Position numbers and translations under genes: made by a program. A stretch of DNA of 64,000 nucleotides from Burkholderia sp. WP9 (GTDB lineage: Bacteria > Pseudomonadota > Gammaproteobacteria > Burkholderiales > Burkholderiaceae), in NCBI RefSeq assembly GCF_900104795.1, contig NZ_FNTG01000002.1, forward strand, positions 2,170,001-2,234,000. Reading direction: 5' to 3'. Below, piece by piece: positions 8,514-18,036 of this stretch. How positions within the stretch are numbered: position 1 is the stretch's first letter; every line of letters begins with the position of its first letter. Below the pieces are notes generated by a model. That model was not told where the DNA came from, made no database searches, and saw only the letters and a program-made list of their open reading frames with translations.

Positions 8514-9968
8514 GTGTCAGCGTTGCTTTCATCAACTCGTCAGCGCCTCGCCCGCAGGATATCGGTGCTGCGCTGCGTTTGCGCGGCAACGGCTTGCGCG
8601 CTCTCGCTGGTGGCCTGCGTCGATGTGAGCATGCCCGACTACAAGCGTCCCGACACGCCCGCCAAAACGTCCTGGTCGGATCAGAAGGGCTCGCCGGTGT
8701 CGGCGGCCGCGACCATCGAACCCGACTGGTGGAAGGGTTTCCACGATCCCTATCTCGACACGCTGATCGCGAAGGCAATTGCCGGTAACTTCGACATCAA
8801 GGTACTGGCAGCGCGTATCAACGTGGCCGGCACGCAGATCGGCGAAGCCAAAGCGGGCGCCTTGCCGACCATGGATTTGGGCGCCGGCGCCGATTTCGAA
8901 AAAACCACGCACCAGACCTTCTCCAAGCAGTACAACCTCGCGACGCAGGTGAACTGGGACATCGATATCTGGGGCAAAGTCGAAAAAGGCGTGCAGGCGC
9001 AAAAGGCGGAATTCCACGCCAGCGAGGCTGATTGGCGCGCCGGGTATCTCGAACTGGTGTCGAACGTGTCCAGCACGTACTTCCAGATTCTGCAATTCGA
9101 CGACCAGATCGAGCAGCAGCAGAAAACGCTCGTAACGAACCGGCAGATCCTCACGATTTACGACGGCCAGCGCCGCAACGGCCTCGTGCCGCAAACCCAG
9201 GTGTTGCGGCAGCAGGCGGAGATCAACCGCCTGACCAATCAGTTGCTCGAGCTGCGCCGCTCGCGCGCGCTTGCCAACAACGCCCTCTGCACGTTGCTCG
9301 GCGTGCCGGCTGGCGAGTTTCAGATGCCCAAGGGGCATTTGCAGCAGCGTGTGCAACTGCCGCCCGTACCAGACGGCCTGCCCGCCCAACTGCTCGCGCG
9401 GCGTCCCGACGTGGTCGCCGCTGAGTTCAGAGTGCTGGAAGCCTACGACCTCGTCGGCCAGGCCAAGCTCGCGCAATTGCCGACCATCAGCCTGACTGCG
9501 CACGGCGGCACTGCCAGTTTTGCGTTGACCGACCTGCTTAAATCCTTCACGTACGGATTCATGCCCAGCATCAACATTCCGCTGCTCGATCCGGGCGTGC
9601 GGGCACATGTGAAAGTTACGCAGGCCCAATCGACGGTTGCCGAACAGCAGTATCGCGTGGCGGTGATGGCCGCGTTCGAGGAAGTGGAAAACGCGCTGGT
9701 CAATGTGAATTCGCACAAGGAACAGCGCGTGGAGTTGCAGCAGGAAGTGTCGCGGTTGCAAATCGTGGCGGACCAGATCCAGTCGCAGTTACGACTCGGC
9801 GTGGTGTCCCAGCTGGAGGTTTTCGAAACCGAGCGGACTTTGCTGGAAGCACAACAGGAACTGCTCGCCAACCATCAGCAAATTCTGTCCGACACCGTAT
9901 TGCTTTATAAAGCGCTGGGCGGCGGTTGGCCGAGCGTCGACGTGCAGACGGAAGTAAAGGAGCACTGA
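8514..9968 (+). CDS. Outer-membrane efflux lipoprotein (NodT/OprM, TolC-like)
   Basis: A 484-residue outer-membrane channel protein. The GTG at 8514 is chosen because GGAGA lies just upstream and gives a short lipoprotein signal ending in LSLVAC; the longer frame has no ribosome site. Family features: PDWWKGFHDPYLDTLIAKAIAGN near the N-terminus, QVNWDIDIWGKV, a long coiled-coil repeat, RRPDVVAAEF in the middle and VENALVNV in the second half, as in NodT/OprM proteins. It would form the trimeric exit duct for the HlyD adaptor and C39 ABC exporter encoded downstream. A 229-nt gap and a separate sigma70 promoter lie before the next gene. Confidence 0.9.
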   Translation: MSALLSSTRQRLARRISVLRCVCAATACALSLVACVDVSMPDYKRPDTPAKTSWSDQKGSPVSAAATIEPDWWKGFHDPYLDTLIAKAIAGNFDIKVLAARINVAGTQIGEAKAGALPTMDLGAGADFEKTTHQTFSKQYNLATQVNWDIDIWGKVEKGVQAQKAEFHASEADWRAGYLELVSNVSSTYFQILQFDDQIEQQQKTLVTNRQILTIYDGQRRNGLVPQTQVLRQQAEINRLTNQLLELRRSRALANNALCTLLGVPAGEFQMPKGHLQQRVQLPPVPDGLPAQLLARRPDVVAAEFRVLEAYDLVGQAKLAQLPTISLTAHGGTASFALTDLLKSFTYGFMPSINIPLLDPGVRAHVKVTQAQSTVAEQQYRVAVMAAFEEVENALVNVNSHKEQRVELQQEVSRLQIVADQIQSQLRLGVVSQLEVFETERTLLEAQQELLANHQQILSDTVLLYKALGGGWPSVDVQTEVKEH

Positions 9969-10052
9969 GCTAATCCGCAATGTGGCGCGCCGCAGGGGGT
10001 ATTTCGGCTGTAACTGACGCACTCATTGCCTTCATAACCGACGATCGGAAAA

Positions 10053-10080
10053 TTGACACTCGCCATGTGTGACTTACAAT
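10053..10080 (+). promoter_or_regulatory. Sigma70 promoter of the FHA-HlyD-PPIase-ABC-activator operon
   Basis: TTGACA (10053-10058) and TACAAT (10075-10080) are separated by 16 bp, a near-consensus housekeeping promoter about 118 nt before the FHA start. A short inverted repeat (CCGTTGC...GCAACGG, about 10149-10171) lies in the leader. The export machinery therefore looks constitutively made, while several cargo genes depend on sigma54. Confidence 0.7.
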
Positions 10081-10197
10081 CTTTAAGGGGCCGCCTAATG
10101 CGCGGCTCACTCAAACAATATCTTTCCGCCGTAGTCCTTTGTCCCGTTTCCGTTGCGTGCTCCTCGCAACGGGTAAACGCTTAGTGATCCAGATAAA

Positions 10198-12771
10198 ATG
10201 GCTGCCGGCGAAGCTTCGATTGCTGAGATACGCGCGACTGAAGACGCTGCGTTCGACGTGGTGTTGTCGCCGGCTGCGTCCGGGCAGCGTCCCGCGCTTG
10301 ACGCGATCCGGATCGTCGACAATCTGTTTGCAATTGGGCGCAGCGAGGCACCTTTTACCGACTATCCCGCGGAACGGATTGCGCGCCTGTCCCGCCGTCA
10401 TGCGCGGATTTTCACGGAACACGGCGCGGTCTACGTGGCCGACCTCGGCAGCAAGAACGGTACGACGGTGAACGGTGTCGCGGTGCGGCAAACGCCGGCC
10501 CGCGTGCGCGCCGGCGACGAACTGTGCTTCGGCGGCGAGCTTTGCTACCGGGTGAGCATCGAGCCGCGCGCGCGTATCGTGGCGGCCGCCGCTTCTCCCG
10601 CCGCGCCGGGATTGCTGCTTGTGCCGCAGCGCGACGACCTCGGCCTGCAACCCATTGAGGTACAGGCGTTTCCGTTTCTCGTCAGCAAAACAGACGACGT
10701 CTTTTCGCGCTACAAGGACCGCTATCCGCATCAGGTCAACTACATTTCGCGCCGTCACGCCCACATCTTTCTGAAGGGCGGTGAGCTGTATGTCGAAGAT
10801 CTCGGCAGCACCAACGGCACATTCGTCGGCGGAAAGCGACTGGACGAATCCGCGCTGCCGCTCGTAGAGGGAGACCTCGTTGCATTTGGCGGAGATCACT
10901 TCGTCTACAGGGTGACGCTGCAGAAGCCCCCTGAAGTCGAGCCCACCGTGACCCAACTCTTTCTCAACCCGGCCGCCGACGAAGCCGGCGATCCAGACAA
11001 GACAACGTTCGTTGGCGCCGCGCATTCCTTCCTCGATATCTTTTGCGTCGACCCCGGTCTGCAACGCGAGGACGAAGTCAACGAGGCGGCGCAGTCCCCG
11101 TCCGCGCACGCGAAACGCGATACGCCGACGGGCACGGAAAAAGTGGCGAGCGGCTCGAGCGGAGCGAATGGCGCCGCGCATGCAGGCGCGGGCAAGCGCA
11201 AACCGCAACGTTGGCGCCTGCTCGTGGGCGAACTCGGCAAGGCTTTTGCGATCGGCGACCGCACGAGCGTGCGGCGCATTGCGGTGTGGGGCGGCGTGGC
11301 CGGGGTGGTGCTGGTGGCGGTCGCCTCGGCGCTCTACATGCGTGGTTCGTCGGAGCGCGAGTTAAAGAATCTGCTGGCAAGCGGCGATTACAGCAGCGCG
11401 GTTACCACGGCAAAGGGCTATCTGGCGAGCCACCCCACGGACACGAAAGTCAGCGCGCTCGCGAGTGAAGCGCTGTTGAAGGCGAAAGTGCCCAACTGGC
11501 TGAATGCGCTGGAAAAGGCGCAGTTCGATCAGGCCGACGCGCTGCTCAACGAGATGAGATCGTTGAGTACAAACAATGTGGATGCCACGTCTCTGATCGG
11601 CGAATTGCAGTGGGTTGGCGATCTGGAACGCTTCGTGGCGAGCCGCGGTGGCATGGAAGCGCCGATTCGCATGTACACGGACGAGGGCAAGATCGGCAAT
11701 CTGCTGCAACGCTGGGAGGACGACGCGAAGAGCCATCAACGCGCGCTCGACCGGATCGCTTCCTACGTGCCCGTGTTCGCCGACCCCTATGCGCAGGCAC
11801 TGAGCCATCTGCGCAAACTGGAAAGCGACGATTCGGTTTATCTGGCCGCCATCGACCGCCTGAATGGCACGATTCGCACCGAACTGGCGCGCGACAAACC
11901 CGCTGCGCTGCCTCCCGTGCTCGACGATTACGCGCAGCGCTATCCGCGCCTCGCGGGCATTGACCGGGTGCGCCAGGATTTGCGCCAATACACCGATTTG
12001 CTGAATGCCGCGTTGAGCCGGCAACTGACGCCATTGCTCGCCATGCTGAAAGCGGCGCATTTCAGCACGCCGCCGTTTCAGGCGCAGTTTCAGCAACTGG
12101 CGGCCAGCCGTTTGCCGTCACCCGATGTCATTGCTCGCCATGACGCCGTGACGGCGGCATGGCAGCACGGTGACGCACAACAGGCACTAGCCGGGTTGCA
12201 AGCCATGCCCGCCGGGCCGTGGTCCGATGTGCTCGCTGCGGAAATGGCGCACAAGAAGGCTCTGCTCGACCAGTATGCGCAATTGCAGAAAACGCGCGGC
12301 GACAAGGATTACGACCAGCGCCTGCTGTCGTTCTACGCAAGCCTCGATCCGGCAATAGACGTGTGGTTCCTGCAGTCGATTCAGAAAGACGTGGCCGCCT
12401 TGCACGACAAAGCGTTGGCGCGTGCGCAAGACCTGATGTTGCGCGCTCAAAGCCTGTGGAAGCAGTACCGCGCGAGTGGATCGATCGGCGGAACGCAGCG
12501 CCTCGAAGCGGGTATTTCGCCGGGATTTCGCAGCGAGGCGCGTCTGCTTTCGGATGCGCAAACGTCGGCGCAACAGGGTACGCGCATCTACACGCAACTG
12601 AAGGCCGATCATCCCGCCGACTTCGACCGTCTGCTCGCCGATATCGACGCCGAAGCCAATTTGCAGCGCCGCTCGCTGACGGAGTTGCGCATGGTGCTGG
12701 ATCCGGGACTTCTGAAAGCGAAGCTGGCATTGATCGGAGGCGAGCAGAGTGAAACGCGACAGTCACCCTAG
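10198..12771 (+). CDS. Twin-FHA-domain inner-membrane protein
   Basis: An 857-residue protein with two cytoplasmic FHA domains. FHA1 (about 20-115) has the complete phosphothreonine-binding set: GRS 47-49, SRRH 65-68, SKNGT from 85. FHA2 (about 150-245) keeps SRRH and STNGT but its GR position reads SK, so it may not bind phosphopeptide normally. A linker and one membrane helix (IAVWGGVAGVVLVAVASALYM, about 361-381) lead to a roughly 470-residue, helix-rich C-terminal part, probably periplasmic, with no recognised family. The next gene starts inside this one (23-nt overlap). It probably recruits phosphorylated partners to the exporter, as Fha does in type VI systems; partners are inferred. 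No clear ribosome site is seen. Confidence 0.85.
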   Translation: MAAGEASIAEIRATEDAAFDVVLSPAASGQRPALDAIRIVDNLFAIGRSEAPFTDYPAERIARLSRRHARIFTEHGAVYVADLGSKNGTTVNGVAVRQTPARVRAGDELCFGGELCYRVSIEPRARIVAAAASPAAPGLLLVPQRDDLGLQPIEVQAFPFLVSKTDDVFSRYKDRYPHQVNYISRRHAHIFLKGGELYVEDLGSTNGTFVGGKRLDESALPLVEGDLVAFGGDHFVYRVTLQKPPEVEPTVTQLFLNPAADEAGDPDKTTFVGAAHSFLDIFCVDPGLQREDEVNEAAQSPSAHAKRDTPTGTEKVASGSSGANGAAHAGAGKRKPQRWRLLVGELGKAFAIGDRTSVRRIAVWGGVAGVVLVAVASALYMRGSSERELKNLLASGDYSSAVTTAKGYLASHPTDTKVSALASEALLKAKVPNWLNALEKAQFDQADALLNEMRSLSTNNVDATSLIGELQWVGDLERFVASRGGMEAPIRMYTDEGKIGNLLQRWEDDAKSHQRALDRIASYVPVFADPYAQALSHLRKLESDDSVYLAAIDRLNGTIRTELARDKPAALPPVLDDYAQRYPRLAGIDRVRQDLRQYTDLLNAALSRQLTPLLAMLKAAHFSTPPFQAQFQQLAASRLPSPDVIARHDAVTAAWQHGDAQQALAGLQAMPAGPWSDVLAAEMAHKKALLDQYAQLQKTRGDKDYDQRLLSFYASLDPAIDVWFLQSIQKDVAALHDKALARAQDLMLRAQSLWKQYRASGSIGGTQRLEAGISPGFRSEARLLSDAQTSAQQGTRIYTQLKADHPADFDRLLADIDAEANLQRRSLTELRMVLDPGLLKAKLALIGGEQSETRQSP

Positions 12772-14122
12772 ACCGTTGTCGGAGGCGCTGGAGGATCACA
12801 GTGTCGAAGGCATTGCGATTCTGATGGCGGAGCCGGTGCGGCTCGCGCGCGCGCTGATCTGGGCGATGGTCGCGCTCGTCGTGGTCGGCCTGCTGTGGTC
12901 GTTCGTGGGGCGCGCGGACGTGATCGTCAGCGCGCAAGGCACGTTGTCGCCCGAATCGGAGGTGCGCCGGATTTATGCGCCGATCGACGGCGAACTCGCC
13001 GATCTGTATATCGCCGAAGGGCAACCCGTATCGAAAGGCGACGTGCTCGCGCGGCTCAATGCGCGCGGCGCGATCGAGGCTGCCAGCAATGCGCTGCAAG
13101 CACAGCTCAAACTGGAAGACGCCGAGCGCGACTGGAAGCAGTTTCCCGAGAAGAAGGCGCTGATGGAGCGCAAAGCCGCCGCGCTGAAGGCGCAGATGGA
13201 AGTGGAAGCGCGCCAGCACGAAAATCGCGTTTCCGAAGGCACGACCAAACTCGCGGAGGGGCAGAAGGCCGAACTCGACGAAGCGCGCAGCGTGCTAGAC
13301 AATGCCCGCCGCACGCGTGAAGCGGCGCGTCAGGAACTGGACCGCTACTCGCGGCTCTTTGCGCAGCCGGGCGGCGGCGGCATCGCCGAATTGCAGGTGG
13401 AGCAGAAACGCACCGCGGCGATGGAAGCGGATAACGCATACCGTGTCGCGCAATCGAAACTCGCGGAACTGGATTTCCGCCTGAGCCACGAATATGCGCA
13501 GGCGAATGCGCAACTGGAAACCAGCGGCCAGCAGACCACCGACCTGCAGCTTCAATACGATTCGGCGGTGCGCGACATTACCGACGCGGAAGACAAGTTG
13601 CGCCTGCAACTGCAAAGCGCGCGGCTGGTGTCCGAGGCGGCCGCGCGGATTCGTTTCGAGAATATCGACAAGGACAATTTCCTGCTGATCCTCGCGCCGG
13701 TCTCGGGCGTCATCACTGACGTCACGTCGACGCAGCGCGGCGACAAGATTCAGGCCAACGCACCGCTCGGCGGCATTGCGCCCAAAGACGCGCGGCCCGT
13801 GCTGAAGATCGAAATTGCCGAACACGACCGTGCTTTTCTGCACGAAGGTCTGCCCGTCAAGCTGAAATTCAATGCCTTTCCCTATCAGCGCTATGGGCTG
13901 ATTAGCGGCACGCTGGCCTATATTTCGCCGGCCACCAAACCGTCCTCGACGGACAAGCAGCCGGTCTACGAAGGCCGCGTCACGCTCGACAAGGATTACT
14001 ACCAGATTGCCGACACGCGCTATCCACTGCGTTACGGCATGACGGCAAGCGCCGAGATCGTGGTGCGTGAGCGCCGCCTGATCGATCTGGGTCTCGATCC
14101 GTTCAGGCAGGTGGCGGGTTGA
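12749..14122 (+). CDS. HlyD-family membrane fusion protein of the peptide exporter
   Basis: A 457-residue periplasmic adaptor starting with GTG, with GGAGG 8 nt upstream inside the FHA gene. It has a short cytoplasmic N-terminus, one membrane helix (ALIWAMVALVVVGLLWSFVG, about 32-51), a split biotinyl-lipoyl domain (ADVIVSAQGTLSPESEVRRI and LILAPVSGVITDV), a long coiled-coil hairpin (about 110-300) and a C-terminal beta-barrel region. It would link the ABC exporter at 14980 to the outer-membrane lipoprotein at 8514. The arrangement resembles NHLP/bacteriocin-type secretion adaptors. Confidence 0.92.
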   Translation: MKRDSHPRPLSEALEDHSVEGIAILMAEPVRLARALIWAMVALVVVGLLWSFVGRADVIVSAQGTLSPESEVRRIYAPIDGELADLYIAEGQPVSKGDVLARLNARGAIEAASNALQAQLKLEDAERDWKQFPEKKALMERKAAALKAQMEVEARQHENRVSEGTTKLAEGQKAELDEARSVLDNARRTREAARQELDRYSRLFAQPGGGGIAELQVEQKRTAAMEADNAYRVAQSKLAELDFRLSHEYAQANAQLETSGQQTTDLQLQYDSAVRDITDAEDKLRLQLQSARLVSEAAARIRFENIDKDNFLLILAPVSGVITDVTSTQRGDKIQANAPLGGIAPKDARPVLKIEIAEHDRAFLHEGLPVKLKFNAFPYQRYGLISGTLAYISPATKPSSTDKQPVYEGRVTLDKDYYQIADTRYPLRYGMTASAEIVVRERRLIDLGLDPFRQVAG

Positions 14123-14159
14123 CCGCGCGGATCACACGTCAATAAAAGGAGCGAATGAG

Positions 14160-14912
14160 ATGACCGCGATAGTGCGTATCGATGACGAAGTCGTGGACGT
14201 GGCCGAGTTCATTCGTCTTCTGAAACTGACCGGCCAGTTCGAAAGCCTGATCGAGCAGATCGTGCGCGACAAGCTCACGGTTCACGCCGCGAAGAAGCAG
14301 GGCATCACCGTGAGCGCCGATGAAATCCAGCAGCGCGCCGATCAATTCCGCCGCGTGCGCGGCTTGCATCGCGCGACGGATATGAATCAGTACCTCGATG
14401 CGCTCAATGTCAGTCTCGACGAATTCGAGGCCTTCATTACCGACGGGCTGTACCAGGAGAAGATGCTCGACGAGATCGGCAACGACGCCGCGATCAAGGA
14501 CTACTTCGCGCTGAATTCGCCGAAGTTCGACGCGATCGAAGTGAGCCATATCGTGCTCGACAGCGAGGGCAAGGCGAAGGAAATGATTTCGTATCTGCAC
14601 GACGATCCCGACAGTTTCGCCGACATGGCGCGCGAGCACTCTATTGCTGATACGCGTGAGGCTGGCGGCGTGATCGGCAAGGTGCTGCGCGGCTCATTGA
14701 AGCCCGATATCGAAGCGAAGATTTTCAATGCGGCAGTGGGCGACCTGCTGGGGCCTTTTCCATCGGCGGATCGATCGTGCTTCGAGATTTTCGCCGTAAC
14801 GGCCAAATATCCCGCAACGCTCGATGCCGATGTGGCTTCGGAAGTCCGGCGCCTGCTGCGCGAAAGCTGGCTGATTGCACGCGCTCAGGAGCACGTGATC
14901 GAAGCGCGCTAG
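14160..14912 (+). CDS. Cytoplasmic parvulin-type peptidyl-prolyl isomerase
   Basis: A 250-residue protein with a SurA-like helical N-terminal region (EFIRLLKLTGQFESLIEQIVRDKLTVHAA..., about 12-110) and a parvulin rotamase-like domain (about 120-215: EVSHIVLD, DPDSFADMAREHSI, EAGGVIGKVLRGSL). No signal peptide is present, so it should act in the cytoplasm on cargo or exporter. AAGGAG lies 7 nt before the ATG. PPIase genes of this kind also occur beside peptidase-type ABC exporters of bacteriocin systems, where they are thought to hold or deliver the precursor; its role here is inferred. Same operon as its neighbours. Confidence 0.85.
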   Translation: MTAIVRIDDEVVDVAEFIRLLKLTGQFESLIEQIVRDKLTVHAAKKQGITVSADEIQQRADQFRRVRGLHRATDMNQYLDALNVSLDEFEAFITDGLYQEKMLDEIGNDAAIKDYFALNSPKFDAIEVSHIVLDSEGKAKEMISYLHDDPDSFADMAREHSIADTREAGGVIGKVLRGSLKPDIEAKIFNAAVGDLLGPFPSADRSCFEIFAVTAKYPATLDADVASEVRRLLRESWLIARAQEHVIEAR

Positions 14913-14979
14913 CGCGTTCGTGCCCTGCACGCCGCATTGAAACAAAGCAACGACACGCCGATTCGAGGTCCGCAAGCAC

Positions 14980-17900
14980 ATGGATGCACCCCAGACCGCG
15001 CCTTCCACAGCCGAGTTTCTAACCTCGGTGGAAATTCTCTCGCCGTTTTCGCGCGACGAGATCGACCGTCTTGCCGAATATGCGCAAGCGCGCTTCTATT
15101 CATTCGGCGAAACGGTCTGCTCCGCGGGTGAGACGGCCGACGGACTTTACGTGGTTCGTTCAGGTTCCGTGCGGATCTTCACGGAGGAGCACGGCAAGGA
15201 AACCAGCATGGGCGTGCGCAAATCGGGCGAGATCTTCGCCGATATTGCGATGTTGCGCGCCTATGTGCATGAAGCGTCGGTGCGGGCGTCGGCGAAAACC
15301 GAGTTGCTGTTCATTCCGCGCGCCGCAATCGAGCCGGTGATCGCCGGCAATCAGGCCGCGCTGGCGTTCGTCGCCAGTTATGTGGCGATCAACTCAGCGG
15401 GCGGCTTCGTCGCGCAGTTGTTCGATCTGCGCGGCAAACTGAACAAGGCGGAACTCGAAGAATATGTACGCAGCGTGGGTGTGAAGCGGGTCGCGGCCGG
15501 CAAGGAAATTCTCAAGCAGGACGGGCGCGAGGACCGGCGGCTGTATGTGGTGCGCCAGGGTGAAGTGCGCATCGTCCGGCATGAGGAAGGCCACGACTAC
15601 ACGCTTGCCACGCTCGGCGAAGGCGAAATATTCGGCGAGAAAGCGTGCCTGATGCGTCAGGAGCAGATGGCTTCGGTTGTCGCGACAACCGACACGCGCC
15701 TGCTGGTGATTCCGGAGCGCACGGTTCACTTCATTCTCGAACGCAATCCGAAGCTGCGTGAAGTGCTCGACGAGCGGATTCGCTACGGGGACCGCGAGTT
15801 GCAGCGGCAAAAGCGGGTCGAACAGCGGCGCAAGCTGCCGCTCATGCTCGATCTGCAGACCAAGCCCGAGTTCGGCGAGAAAGTCATCAAACGCTTCGCG
15901 CTGGTCGAGCAGGCTGAAGAAATGGATTGCGGCGCGGCGTGCCTCGCGATGATATGCCGCCACTACAGCATTCCAATGACGCTCGGCAAATTGCGTGAGC
16001 TCGCCAATGTCACGACTCAGGGCGCCACGCTTGACAGTCTCGCCCGCGCGGGCGAATCGCTGGGTTTCACGGCGCGCGGTGTGCAATGCACATTCGATTC
16101 GTTGCGCGGCTTCGATCTACCGTTCATCGTGCATTGGGAGGGATACCACTACGTCGTGGTGTATGGACTCTCCAAAGAGTATGTGTGGGTCGCAGACCCG
16201 GCCGTCGGCTTCAAGAAGATGACCGTGGAAGATTTCGAGCGCGGGTGGAGCGGTACCTGTCTGCTGTTCACCGGCGGCCCGAATCTGCTGCAAATGTCCG
16301 CCGCGCGTTCGCCGTGGATACGCTTTGTCGGCTATCTCACGCCGTACAAAAAGATTCTCGGCCACCTGTTTCTCGCCACCTTTGTGATTCAGGTGTTGGG
16401 TGTGATTCCGCCGCTGATTATCCAGAACATTCTCGACGGCGTGATCGTGCATCAGAATGTCAGCCTGCTGCATCTGCTGATTGGCGGGTTGATCATCGCC
16501 AATGTCTTTTCGCAATTGATGTCGTCGATTCGCGCCTATCTCGCCAATTTCATGGTGCGCAACATGGACTTCGCGATGATGTCGCAGTTCTTCAAGCACA
16601 CGCTGTCGCTGCCGTTTTCGTTTTTCGCCAAGCGCAAGACCGGCGACATTTTCGCGCGCTTCCAGGAGAACCAGACGATCCGCGCCTTCCTGACCGAATC
16701 CACCGTCACCACCGCGCTGAACCTGCTGATGGTGTTCATCTACTTCACGATTATGTTCGTCTACAACGTGAAGATGACGCTGGTGCTGATCGCGTTCGTC
16801 ATTCCGATCATGGCGCTGACGGCGATCGCCACGCCGAAGATCAAGGGCTATGCGCGCGAAGTGTTCACCGCTTCGACTGAATCGAAGTCGTTTTTGATGG
16901 AAGCGCTCGCGGGCGTGGAGACGATCAAGGGCATGGGCATCGAGCGGCCAGTGCGCTTGCGCTGGGAGAAGAAGTACGCGAAGGCGCTTGAAGTGCAATA
17001 TCGGGCGCATGCATTCAACATTCTCGTGGGACTCGGCAGTCAGTTGCTGAACGCCGCCACGACGATTGCCATTCTCTGGGTCGGCGCGAATCTCGTGCTG
17101 GCGCGTGAAATGACGATCGGTCAGTTGATCGCGTTCAACGCGTTCATGGGTAGCGTGCTCGGTCCGTTGATGGGACTGGTCGGCTTGTGGAGCATGCTCA
17201 ACGACGCGGGCGTGGCGATGGAGCGCCTCGGCGACGTGCTCGATATCGAGCCCGAACAGAAACCGCAGGATTTACCCTCGCGTGTGATGCTGCCCGAACT
17301 TCAGGGCGAAATCAGCCTCAGCGGCGTCTATTTCCGCTACGGCGAAAACGACTCGGCCTACGTGCTCGAGAACATCAGCTTCGATATCAAGCCGGGCGAA
17401 CTGGTGGCGATCGTAGGCCGCAGCGGTTCGGGCAAGACCACGCTCGCCAAGCTGCTGGTGGGCTTCTACACGCCGACCGAGGGCAAGATGACGATAGACG
17501 GCTACGATCTCGGCGTGGTCGATAAAGCCTATTACCGTGCGCAGATTGGCTACGTGATGCAGAGCAACCTGCTGTTCTCCGGCACGATCGCGGAAAATAT
17601 CGCGAGCGGCGACGACGCGCCCGACCGGCGTCGCATCGAGGAAGTGGCGAAGATGGCCGACGCGCACGCATTCATCAGCAAGATGCCGCTCGGCTACGAG
17701 CAGATTGTCGGCGAGCGCGGAATCGGCTTGTCCGGCGGGCAGATCCAGCGGCTTTGCATTGCACGGGCGCTGTATCACGATCCGCGCCTGCTGGTGTTCG
17801 ACGAAGCGACCTCGGCGCTGGATTCGCAGTCGGAGAGCAATATCCTCGGCAATATGCACGACATTCTGAAAGGCCGCACGGCGGTGATCATCGCGCATCG

Positions 17901-18036
17901 GCTCAGCACGATCATGCGCGCGGACAAGATTCTCGTGCTGTACGAAGGAGCGATTGTCGAACAGGGCCGTCACGATGAGCTGATCCAGCGCGGCGGCATG
18001 TATTACCAACTGGTCCAGAAACAGTTGAGCGCATGA
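14980..18036 (+). CDS. Peptidase-containing (C39) ABC exporter with two N-terminal cNMP-binding-like domains
   Basis: A 1018-residue fusion. Residues about 15-135 and 150-270 are cyclic-nucleotide-binding-like domains (second: LYVVRQGEVRIV and GEIFGEKACL). Then a C39 peptidase domain (about 305-430) with Cys317 in MDCGAACLAM, His390 in GYHYVVVYG and Asp406 in VADPAVG. Six membrane helices follow (about 440-730), then the nucleotide-binding domain: Walker A GRSGSGKT from 813, signature LSGGQIQRLC, Walker B LLVFDEATSALD, His switch IIAHRLSTI. It should cut leaders after Gly-Gly and export the core. cNMP domains on the exporter are known in some NHLM-type bacteriocin transporters; two in tandem is unusual. 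Its stop overlaps the next start (ATGA). Confidence 0.93.
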   Translation: MDAPQTAPSTAEFLTSVEILSPFSRDEIDRLAEYAQARFYSFGETVCSAGETADGLYVVRSGSVRIFTEEHGKETSMGVRKSGEIFADIAMLRAYVHEASVRASAKTELLFIPRAAIEPVIAGNQAALAFVASYVAINSAGGFVAQLFDLRGKLNKAELEEYVRSVGVKRVAAGKEILKQDGREDRRLYVVRQGEVRIVRHEEGHDYTLATLGEGEIFGEKACLMRQEQMASVVATTDTRLLVIPERTVHFILERNPKLREVLDERIRYGDRELQRQKRVEQRRKLPLMLDLQTKPEFGEKVIKRFALVEQAEEMDCGAACLAMICRHYSIPMTLGKLRELANVTTQGATLDSLARAGESLGFTARGVQCTFDSLRGFDLPFIVHWEGYHYVVVYGLSKEYVWVADPAVGFKKMTVEDFERGWSGTCLLFTGGPNLLQMSAARSPWIRFVGYLTPYKKILGHLFLATFVIQVLGVIPPLIIQNILDGVIVHQNVSLLHLLIGGLIIANVFSQLMSSIRAYLANFMVRNMDFAMMSQFFKHTLSLPFSFFAKRKTGDIFARFQENQTIRAFLTESTVTTALNLLMVFIYFTIMFVYNVKMTLVLIAFVIPIMALTAIATPKIKGYAREVFTASTESKSFLMEALAGVETIKGMGIERPVRLRWEKKYAKALEVQYRAHAFNILVGLGSQLLNAATTIAILWVGANLVLAREMTIGQLIAFNAFMGSVLGPLMGLVGLWSMLNDAGVAMERLGDVLDIEPEQKPQDLPSRVMLPELQGEISLSGVYFRYGENDSAYVLENISFDIKPGELVAIVGRSGSGKTTLAKLLVGFYTPTEGKMTIDGYDLGVVDKAYYRAQIGYVMQSNLLFSGTIAENIASGDDAPDRRRIEEVAKMADAHAFISKMPLGYEQIVGERGIGLSGGQIQRLCIARALYHDPRLLVFDEATSALDSQSESNILGNMHDILKGRTAVIIAHRLSTIMRADKILVLYEGAIVEQGRHDELIQRGGMYYQLVQKQLSA

